From Spirochaetales bacterium (GTDB lineage: Bacteria > Spirochaetota > Spirochaetia > SZUA-6 > JAFGRV01): DNA of 39,130 bases. The stretch is from assembly GCA_016935735.1 (NCBI GenBank), contig JAFGQK010000280.1, forward strand, positions 1 to 39,130. The letters are read 5' to 3'. This document shows, piece after piece, positions 8,199-15,211 of this stretch. Under the pieces are notes generated by a model. The model searched no databases, was not told the DNA's origin, and saw only the letters and a program-made list of their open reading frames with translations. The first letter of the stretch is position 1. The number at the start of each line of letters is the position of its first letter. The position numbers and the translations under genes were made by a program.

Positions 8199-9018
8199 TA
8201 AGATTATTAATAGAACAATTTTTTATATTTTTTTTGTAATCATCGGCATTATCATATTTTTACCGCTTCTTATTACTGTATTTGCTTCTTTCAAAACAGC
8301 AAGGCAAATCAGTGTTGATTTCCCGTTAAAGCTTCCTTCCACCCCGCATTTGAAAAATTATATAACCGTATTTCAAAGAGGTGATCTATTAACCGGATAT
8401 CTCAATTCCCTGATTCTCGTTGTCTTTACCCTGCTGATTAATTCATTACTTGGGAGTATGGCAGCTTATTGTTTGAGCAGATTCAGGTTTAAGCTCAGAA
8501 AGCTTTTTTTCTTTCTTTTTATGCTTGGTATGATTGTGCCTATATATGTTACAGAGGTTGCCAGGTTCAGTGTTATTCAGGCACTCGGCCTTTATAATAC
8601 GCGCGGTTCGGCTATACTCATTTATGCAGCAGCAGATATGATGCAGCTCTATATAATCATTCAATTTGTTAAAAATATTCCAGTAAGCATAGATGAAAGC
8701 GCCCTGTTGGATGGGTGTTCCTATTTTCAGATTTATTTCCGAATTATTCTGCCATTGATTGTACCTGCAATTGCTACTCTGGCAACCTTAAAATCAATTG
8801 AGGTCATTAATGATATGTATATCCCCTATCTTTATATGCCCAAAACCAGCCTGCTCACAATGACTACCTCCATTATGCGGTTTGCAGGTACCCGTTATGC
8901 ACGCTGGGAGGTCTTATCGGCTGGAATCATTCTGGTCATGCTCCCCACAATACTACTTTATGTGTTCTTTCAAAAGTTCGTTTTTAAAGGAATCACTGCC
9001 GGAGCAGTGAAAGGATAA
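8185..9018 (+). CDS. ABC sugar permease, MalG/UgpE type
   Basis: 277 residues with six predicted helices. The first segment ends in the family's PLLITVFASFKTARQI. The EAA loop reads ESALLDGCSYFQIYFRIILPLIVP. The extended periplasmic loop and the C-terminal KGITAGAVKG tail are standard for the MalG group. The start lies inside the end of the previous gene, implying translational coupling. It forms the second half of the membrane channel. The gene ends 17 bases from the convergent cyclase gene. Confidence 0.88.
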   Translation: MIPINKIINRTIFYIFFVIIGIIIFLPLLITVFASFKTARQISVDFPLKLPSTPHLKNYITVFQRGDLLTGYLNSLILVVFTLLINSLLGSMAAYCLSRFRFKLRKLFFFLFMLGMIVPIYVTEVARFSVIQALGLYNTRGSAILIYAAADMMQLYIIIQFVKNIPVSIDESALLDGCSYFQIYFRIILPLIVPAIATLATLKSIEVINDMYIPYLYMPKTSLLTMTTSIMRFAGTRYARWEVLSAGIILVMLPTILLYVFFQKFVFKGITAGAVKG

Positions 9019-9057
9019 AGGTAATCTTCTGCGGATTATCCTGCGTATCGTTTTTTT
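9013..9057 (+). terminator. possible terminator at a convergent junction
   Basis: GGATAA (9013-9018) can pair with TTATCC (9036-9041), or GGTAATC with GATTATCC. A run of seven T starts at 9051. The T-run is ten bases past the stem and lies inside the 3' end of the convergent cyclase gene, so this is a weak call. Confidence 0.25.
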
Positions 9058-10844
9058 ACAAAAATTTCAAATTCTTTGCTGAAAAGCTTAAGTGTTTCAT
9101 CGCTGTCTCTCATAACATATCCCTTTCGTTCAAGAATTTCCGCGGGGTATGATTCAGCATCAACCTTATTCCCCTGCACACAATTCTTAAGTATTCCAAG
9201 TTCTTTTTTTCCCAGGGTTTCGCACACATACTCAAAATGGGGATAGGATTCTTCCCTGAACATCGTTAACACCTCGCGAGGAGTCGGGCTGTCAGTAAAA
9301 TCGGAAGCAGGACATTCTTCTGTTTCAAGAAAATCAAACCATGCAGAACAGCACATCTGGAGAAAAAAGGGATACAGGCCGCCTGTTTCGAGAATTCTAC
9401 CGGCAAGAGGTTCGAGGGGAACTCCTCTTTCTTCTGATGGAATTGTAATAAGCGAGCCTGCTTCATTCCTGTTAAAAAGGTTTAAATAATGGACAGCAAA
9501 AATGTTAAAAAAAGGTGAATCTGATATTTCATGAGACACGCACATATCTTTGAGGTTTTTCCCGGATGCGGTGATAAATGCAAGCGGATAATTATTTGCA
9601 AGTGACCTGAAAAAAGAGTAAAAGTCCGGCTCGATTTTTTCATTTTTTGTAACGGATTCAAACTCATCAAAAAAAAGAATGAATTTATATCCATCCTTTA
9701 CAATTTGTTCACAGAGAAACAGGATGCCGTCATGGTTCTTTTCACAGGAGATTTCCACCTCATACCCGGGTTGTTTTGCAAGTTCCGTGAATAGAATACC
9801 AATAAACTGGTTTTCATCTATTGTCCGGAGTTGTTGAAAATCGATAAAAAGGAAAAGGTACCTTCCCGGCTCATCCAGGTATTCAAGTCGTGTACCGGGA
9901 AAGTTTAAATACTTTAATAACGAGGATTTTCCGATTCTTCGCTCACCGACAATGGAAACAGATTGCGGACTCTCGGCAGAAATCCTTCCCATTATCCGTT
10001 TTACAATTCCCCTGCGTCCGAAAAACATATCCGGGTGAGGAATCATTACCCTGTTCAGATAGGGATTTCCCTTTTTGCCCGGGGGTTTCATTTCATCTGC
10101 CAGCTTTCCAAGATCAGTGGTAATACGAATTACCACTTTCTGCTTTTTCAGGTTCGTTGTCCAATCCTTTTCCGGTTTCTCTGTTTTCTGTTTTTCTATT
10201 CTCTGTTTCCAGGATGCTTTTATTTCTTCCTCTGGTTTATTATCCCAGTTTACCAGGTAAAAATCAATCTTCCCCTTTTTTCCTTTTACGAATTCACTCC
10301 CAAGAAATATCAAAGGGAAATAATGCTCTTCTATTTTTTCTTTTAAGGAGGATGAAATAAGGATTTCCTCTCCATTTGCCCGTGCTTCCACCCTGGCAGA
10401 GGTATTGACCATATCCCCGAAAAGGTCTTTATCATCAACAACTGCCTCACCATAGTGAAGCCCCATTCTTACATTGATCCGCTCACCCGGTTTTCTTTTG
10501 TTATTATGTTTTTTCAGCTCCTTCTGCATCTTGATTGCACACTGAACACCTTTAACCGGATCATTAAAACTTGCCATTATGGAATCACCAATCGTCTTTA
10601 TAATTGTCCCGTCAAAGGAGGTAATAATGGGAAAAAGGAGATTATTATGGGTTTCTATCATGTATCTCCCTTCAATATCACCCATTGTTTCAAAATATTT
10701 TGTCGACCCCACAATATCGGTAAAAAGAAGGGTTACCGGTTTTGTACATACATTTTTTATTTCTTCATCTAAATTCTGAATTTCTTCGTCTTTTTGCTTA
10801 AGTATTTCTTTTCTTTTTTTCAGCAGATCTTCTATGTTCCCCAT
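9036..10844 (-). CDS. class III adenylate cyclase fused to a STAND-like ATPase
   Basis: 602 residues, no signal peptide or membrane helix. An N-terminal coiled coil (residues 5-30) precedes a class III cyclase domain (35-200) with the full catalytic set: metal-binding Asp43 (LLFTDIVGST) and Asp87 (IGDSIMASF), adenine-selecting Lys83 and Asp140, and transition-state Asn147 and Arg151 (VNTSAR). It is therefore predicted to make cAMP from ATP. After a charged linker, residues ~260-600 form a P-loop ATPase: an FFGRRGIV lead-in, Walker A GERRIGKSS (300-308), Walker B FILFFDEFE (Asp393/Glu394), then a helical/winged-helix-like region. The ATPase half is closely related to the next protein upstream. 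It is the last gene of a four-gene operon, 27 bases after its neighbour. Confidence 0.88.
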   Translation of the reverse strand: MGNIEDLLKKRKEILKQKDEEIQNLDEEIKNVCTKPVTLLFTDIVGSTKYFETMGDIEGRYMIETHNNLLFPIITSFDGTIIKTIGDSIMASFNDPVKGVQCAIKMQKELKKHNNKRKPGERINVRMGLHYGEAVVDDKDLFGDMVNTSARVEARANGEEILISSSLKEKIEEHYFPLIFLGSEFVKGKKGKIDFYLVNWDNKPEEEIKASWKQRIEKQKTEKPEKDWTTNLKKQKVVIRITTDLGKLADEMKPPGKKGNPYLNRVMIPHPDMFFGRRGIVKRIMGRISAESPQSVSIVGERRIGKSSLLKYLNFPGTRLEYLDEPGRYLFLFIDFQQLRTIDENQFIGILFTELAKQPGYEVEISCEKNHDGILFLCEQIVKDGYKFILFFDEFESVTKNEKIEPDFYSFFRSLANNYPLAFITASGKNLKDMCVSHEISDSPFFNIFAVHYLNLFNRNEAGSLITIPSEERGVPLEPLAGRILETGGLYPFFLQMCCSAWFDFLETEECPASDFTDSPTPREVLTMFREESYPHFEYVCETLGKKELGILKNCVQGNKVDAESYPAEILERKGYVMRDSDETLKLFSKEFEIFVKKRYAG

Positions 10845-10871
10845 TACTATCCCCTTAAGAAACCGGCTTTA

Positions 10872-11882
10872 TCAGTTAACAGCATAATATTCCTGTCCTT
10901 TTAATGTCTTTACCTGTAAGTTATTTTTTAGAAACCGGGAAAAAGCAGGGGAAAAGGGTTGAATCATCCCATCATCTTCTATTAAAAATTCATGCCGGAT
11001 AAGCGGCCGTAACAAATACTCATCTTTTTGATCCGGTTTTTTCCCTTTTGCAATCTGTTTTAAAGGCTGTAAAGCATCCTTTGTAAGAAGCGAAAGAACC
11101 TGCTCAAAATACGGGATGAGTACCGGGAGAAATTTCTTTACAAATTGTGATTCGGATATATTTTCGTTTTTCGAATTTTCTTTCATTTTCTGTGCAATTA
11201 GTTTCAGCGAATACGGGGTCGATCCTGCCCAGGCAACGACTTTTTCACTATCCTGCTCATCCAGACCGGTCAGGTGGGAGAAAAGTTTTATTCCTTCTTT
11301 ATGAGAAAAAGGACCTATGGAAAGGTTGGTAAAAATATTAAAAAATGGCGATTCTTCGATATCTTTTGCCGCACAGAGTTTCTGAAGTTCCAGATAAGAG
11401 GTTGTTACATATGCAACATTATAGTTGTTTGCAAGGGACCTTAAAAATGAAAAAAACTCAAGTGGATAGTTCTCACTCCCTGTAATAAAGTGAAAATCAT
11501 CGAATAACAATATGAGTTTTTTCCCCTGCGTGTGGATATTTTTTACCTCTTTCTGGAGTGTATTGTAATAATTTGTTTCTTCATGTATTGCCGGTGTTAT
11601 CTGATGAGTAATTTCACGGATAAAATTCTCTGCCTGCTTTTCCATACAATCACGGGAGTTTAACATAAAAAACAGGTAGCTTCCCGGGGATTCAAGATAC
11701 TCTGCCCGTACCTGTTCATGAAAAAGATAATAAAGCAGGGACGTTTTCCCGCTTTTTCTACTCCCGATAAGAGCTATCGATTGAGGCCGCTCCGCTCCAA
11801 TTCGTGAAAATATGCGCCGTACAATACCCTTTCGGTCAAAAAAGAGACCGGGATCTTTTACCGGTCCGGTAAAATCATTCAT
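10872..11882 (-). CDS. soluble STAND-like P-loop ATPase
   Basis: 336 residues with essentially the same ATPase region as the C-terminal half of the neighbouring cyclase: an FFDRKGIVRRIFSRIGAERPQ lead-in, Walker A GSRKSGKTS (40-48), Walker B LILLFDDFH (Asp128/Asp129), then FLRSLANNY and SPFFNIF segments shared nearly word for word with the cyclase protein. The second acidic Walker B residue is Asp rather than Glu, which may weaken hydrolysis. The C-terminal third lacks an obvious known domain. The start at 11882 has a good AAAAGGAGAAACG-type site just upstream. It is the third gene of the operon, 15 bases after the barrel gene. It probably arose by tandem duplication with the cyclase ATPase half. 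Confidence 0.85.
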   Translation of the reverse strand: MNDFTGPVKDPGLFFDRKGIVRRIFSRIGAERPQSIALIGSRKSGKTSLLYYLFHEQVRAEYLESPGSYLFFMLNSRDCMEKQAENFIREITHQITPAIHEETNYYNTLQKEVKNIHTQGKKLILLFDDFHFITGSENYPLEFFSFLRSLANNYNVAYVTTSYLELQKLCAAKDIEESPFFNIFTNLSIGPFSHKEGIKLFSHLTGLDEQDSEKVVAWAGSTPYSLKLIAQKMKENSKNENISESQFVKKFLPVLIPYFEQVLSLLTKDALQPLKQIAKGKKPDQKDEYLLRPLIRHEFLIEDDGMIQPFSPAFSRFLKNNLQVKTLKGQEYYAVN

Positions 11883-11897
11883 CGTTTCTCCTTTTTA

Positions 11898-12812
11898 TCA
11901 GAGGGTAAATAAGAAGTATAAATCAAAATTTGCAAAGATAAGCTGGATTTGCCTCTGCTCCCGGACAATCTCCTCTGTTTCTCCCGGTCTTATATTTATA
12001 TCAAAACGCATTACTTCAATATCCGCTGCAAGACCGAATCCCTGGCGAAAAAAGAATTCGCCATGTCCGCAAAGAGAGATTGAATTTCTTATTGTTTTCT
12101 CATTTATGTTAATAGAGAATATATTGTATAGACCAAGCCCATAAACAAGTTTTTCTACCCTGGAATCAGAATAAAACAAACCACCCAATTTAAAGTGCCA
12201 GGTATTCCAGAAAGAGGAGCCGATTCCCAGCTTTACGGTTGTATTGATACTCCAGGAATTACTGATATTAAAAGTATAATAAAAACCCGGCTGGAAATTT
12301 CCCGCTTCAAATTTCTCTGTGTAAATAAGAGTTGTAACCAGACCAATAATGTGTCTTTTCGTTTCTTTTGAAAACTGGTCCAGATACTCCTTTTTTATTT
12401 TTTTAAAAATTTCTATAAGCAACGGTGGAATCTCCGATGCATCCCCGATCTCTTTATCGATATGTATTTTTATTGCTTTCTGAAATAGTGTTTCTATTTC
12501 CTCCCTGTATCCTTCTTCCCTGAACACATAAAAAAGCATCGCTTTCAGTACGTAGATATCTGCCTTGATTCTTCCCGGGTAATGAACCTTTTTCCCTTCT
12601 TTCCCTTCAGATTCCTCTATATACGAATTCACCAGTTCAAGACTTTTTTCATACTCCCCTGCTTTGTATAATTCCATGGCAGTTTCATACTTCATTTTTG
12701 CAATCGTATATGAATCGAGTTTCTCCTGTTCCTGTGTCCATGCCGGGAATATAATGATAAGACTTAAAAAACAAAAGCAGAAAATGACGAGTAACTTCTT
12801 CATTCCACCCAT
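11898..12812 (-). CDS. exported protein: TPR-like N-terminus, outer-membrane barrel-like C-terminus
   Basis: 304 residues. A signal peptide (about residues 1-26, ending P-A-W-T-Q) is followed by a helical region (30-150). That region holds a TPR-like unit around MKYETAMELYKAGEYEKSLELVNSYI. From ~155 the sequence alternates hydrophobic and polar residues with many aromatics and glycines, and it ends in F-T-L, the pattern of a small outer-membrane beta-barrel. No named family is recognised. GAGGAG six bases before ATG 12812 overlaps the stop of the preceding gene, implying coupling. In the operon it is the only product expected in the outer membrane or periplasm, so it may sense or report envelope state to the PEGA-bearing ATPase. 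Confidence 0.75.
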   Translation of the reverse strand: MGGMKKLLVIFCFCFLSLIIIFPAWTQEQEKLDSYTIAKMKYETAMELYKAGEYEKSLELVNSYIEESEGKEGKKVHYPGRIKADIYVLKAMLFYVFREEGYREEIETLFQKAIKIHIDKEIGDASEIPPLLIEIFKKIKKEYLDQFSKETKRHIIGLVTTLIYTEKFEAGNFQPGFYYTFNISNSWSINTTVKLGIGSSFWNTWHFKLGGLFYSDSRVEKLVYGLGLYNIFSININEKTIRNSISLCGHGEFFFRQGFGLAADIEVMRFDINIRPGETEEIVREQRQIQLIFANFDLYFLFTL

Positions 12813-12815
12813 AAG

Positions 12816-14918
12816 CTACTCCTCGGTTATTGTAGGATTTTCTTCCTTTACTATATCCCAGTTGATTGTTGTAATGGTATTTTCAAAAATTTCTACAGTA
12901 ATATTATGCTCAAAATTCATGCTTTCATTTTTTACTGTTAATATATGGGTTCCGGATTGAATAAGCAAAGGTTTTGCCCGTGGAGTTTCTATCGGATAAA
13001 TGGTGGTATCTTCTTTTATAATTTTTTCTACATTATTAAAATAAACATTTGTAGTGGGGCGTATTTTAAGGATTAAAGAACCATATACCTTTGTAAGGAT
13101 GACCTCTCTTTTTACCGGATCTTTATCTGCAAGCGATATTGTAAGCTTTTCTGTCCTGTATCCTTCCAGGATTATTTCTATTACATATTCCCCAAGCTTA
13201 ATGTCGGACAGAATTGCCGGGGTTGACTGGTTAATATCTTCACCATTAAGAAATATCCTGGCATTTGCAGGTACACTTGAAAGAATGATAGAACCTGTTA
13301 ACATTTCTGTTACAAAAGGGGTGTGATCCGGCTCTCGCGTGCCTTTTACAATTTCCGCTGAAAATTCCACCGGAATATTCCTGTTTTCATTGCTTATTTC
13401 AATTGTTTGAATACTTTTCGCCTTGCTGCTAATATGGATAAACTCAAAAGTATATTCACCTTTTTCCAGGGAGGGGATGGTGATTTTCTTTTCATCCGGT
13501 AATCCCTCACTTGAAAAAGAGAGTGTATTATCATTTACCATCGTTATTATACGAAAAGGACCGTAATTGGAAGTAAAAACGATGTTTTTTACTTCGGATA
13601 TCTCCGATTGTACCGTTTCCTGGGGGGATATTATAGCCCCGGAATCATCCTCGTGCCGGGTTAGCCCGGAAAGAATAATAGACCAGACAACGACTACTGC
13701 AATAACTGACAACCCGGAAAGCAGGGTAACTAAAATCATATTAAAGGGTTTTTTCAACTCCAGTCCGATTTCCTTAATTACTTTCCAGATAGAGTGTTCC
13801 TTTTTTATCCACTGACGAAAGATATCCATCCGGAAACGGTAAAGTTCCTGGTCGTTTTTTTCCAGGAATTCAGTATGGTATGCTTCCTCCAGCAGTATAT
13901 TAATACGCCCTTTTTTAAAGGGAAGCTGTATCTTGTTTTTCTTTAAAAAATCATAGACTTCCTGTGCATCTGCCCACCCACCAGAGCCTTCAAGTACACC
14001 GCTCAAAGCAGAAAGTATAAACCTTATATAGTCTTTAAGGTTATTCCATGAATATATCATTTGCGGAAGCGGATTATTGACGATATCCCTGCTTATTGTT
14101 TTTAGATCTTCCTTGTTTGGATCATTCCGTTCCTCTTCTATAAGAAGATCCACAATGTTTTGACAGATTACCTGTGTATAAAATGGCTGTCCCCCGGTTA
14201 ACCGGTAAATTGACTGAATAACATTCAAAGGATAGGTGATGTGATCCTTTAAAGGGTCGGTAATAAGTCTGGCTGTATCATTTTGAGAAAGATAAGAAAT
14301 TTTCCTGTAAATAGATTTTCCAAGCAATATTTTCCAGTATTCTACCTTCCTGTTTTCAAGATTTGTAGAACCGGTAAATATAAAGGAAACCCTGAACCTG
14401 CTTTCCAGGATTCCAGCAAGAAAATGAATAACATGTTCACTTAATGACCCATCTTTTATTTTTGTTTCAATAAGCTCATACTCATCCAGGAGAAAAAGCA
14501 GGATTTTACCGGGAAATTTAGCATCGATAGAAGAAACGAACTCTTTAAAAATGCCTTCCATGTTCTTTTCCCGGCTTTTTTCTTTTATTGTCTGGAAAGT
14601 AAAATCGGGCAGGTCCAATTGTGAAAAAGCAACATCAAGAATCGCTTTATAAAAATCATTGTCCGTTTTTATCCCGGCGAGTATCTGCATATCAATAAGA
14701 ATCGGAAGAAATTCTTCCCCGAGCCGCCCCAGTAGTATCTGAAAAAGGATGGAGGTTTTACCACTTCTCCGGTCTCCGCAGAAAATAAGAATCTGGTTTG
14801 ACCGGCCTTCACCGAGCTTTCTTATAACAAACTGGAAATCATCTTCCCGGCCAAAGAACATTTCCTTTGTCTTAATAGGATTCCCGACAATATAGGGATT
14901 AAATGGCATACCTTTCAT
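12816..14918 (-). CDS. membrane STAND-like ATPase with periplasmic PEGA repeats
   Basis: 700 residues. Residues 1-385 are cytoplasmic: lead-in NPYIVGNPIKTKEMFFGRE, Walker A GDRRSGKTS (48-56), Walker B LLFLLDEYE (Asp145/Glu146), a sensor-like FIFTGS, then helical and winged-helix-like regions. One transmembrane helix lies at about 394-417. Beyond it, residues 420-530 form an uncharacterised periplasmic region. They are followed by a clear PEGA domain (541-610; GSIILSSVPANARIFLNGE, LGEYVIEIILEGY) and a second PEGA-like unit (612-690). PEGA domains are small beta folds common on surface and periplasmic proteins. The start ATG has no ribosome binding site, and a strong extended -10 ends only 11 bases upstream. 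It is the first gene of the operon, three bases before the barrel gene. Confidence 0.85.
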   Translation of the reverse strand: MKGMPFNPYIVGNPIKTKEMFFGREDDFQFVIRKLGEGRSNQILIFCGDRRSGKTSILFQILLGRLGEEFLPILIDMQILAGIKTDNDFYKAILDVAFSQLDLPDFTFQTIKEKSREKNMEGIFKEFVSSIDAKFPGKILLFLLDEYELIETKIKDGSLSEHVIHFLAGILESRFRVSFIFTGSTNLENRKVEYWKILLGKSIYRKISYLSQNDTARLITDPLKDHITYPLNVIQSIYRLTGGQPFYTQVICQNIVDLLIEEERNDPNKEDLKTISRDIVNNPLPQMIYSWNNLKDYIRFILSALSGVLEGSGGWADAQEVYDFLKKNKIQLPFKKGRINILLEEAYHTEFLEKNDQELYRFRMDIFRQWIKKEHSIWKVIKEIGLELKKPFNMILVTLLSGLSVIAVVVVWSIILSGLTRHEDDSGAIISPQETVQSEISEVKNIVFTSNYGPFRIITMVNDNTLSFSSEGLPDEKKITIPSLEKGEYTFEFIHISSKAKSIQTIEISNENRNIPVEFSAEIVKGTREPDHTPFVTEMLTGSIILSSVPANARIFLNGEDINQSTPAILSDIKLGEYVIEIILEGYRTEKLTISLADKDPVKREVILTKVYGSLILKIRPTTNVYFNNVEKIIKEDTTIYPIETPRAKPLLIQSGTHILTVKNESMNFEHNITVEIFENTITTINWDIVKEENPTITEE

Positions 14919-14929
14919 ATACTTTATAA

Positions 14930-14938
14930 ATTATAACA
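14930..14938 (-). promoter_or_regulatory. extended -10 promoter of the STAND/cyclase operon
   Basis: On the minus strand TGTTATAAT matches the extended -10 consensus TGnTATAAT. Its 3' edge is 11 bases from ATG 14918, which predicts a transcript with about five or fewer untranslated bases. No good -35 is seen, as expected for extended -10 promoters. Confidence 0.5.
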
Positions 14939-15174
14939 CATATAATCTGAAGTTTGTATAGTATTATTTATTTATTTCTGGATATTATGATGCTTTTTAC
15001 CAGCATTTTTCTAAAAATCTGCTTATTATCTGAATTTATATATTCAGAATCACTTATTAAGTTGATAGATATTTTCAATCCTGCTTCCCTGGTTTTTCAC
15101 GCTTTGTATGTTTTGCTTACTAAAAATCATTCTCTTCCTGATAGTTTTAAAACCTGCCACCTTGTTTTATATAC

Positions 15175-15211
15175 AATTGGGGCTTAACGAATGTTGAGCA
15201 CCCATCAATTA
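15175..15211 (+). repeat. interspersed hairpin repeat B, copy 1
   Basis: The core GGGCTTAAC-GAAT-GTTGAG folds into a six-pair stem with a GAAT loop. A GGG...CCC extension and AATTG...CAATT flanks add further pairing. A related element in the same orientation is at 19396-19423. It overlaps the end of the HD-GYP gene by a few bases and may act in 3'-end formation for that gene. Confidence 0.55.

Noticed and set aside
5945..9018. Possibility that the importer includes its own ATPase
   Set aside because: No Walker A/ABC signature gene is present between the promoter and the convergent cyclase gene.
10455..10779. Plus-strand open frames opposite the cyclase gene
   Set aside because: They are antisense shadows of a gene with a complete cyclase active site.
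14954..15187. 77-codon open frame in the gap before the HD-GYP gene
   Set aside because: It starts without a ribosome binding site and runs through repeat B; hydrophobicity follows from AT content.
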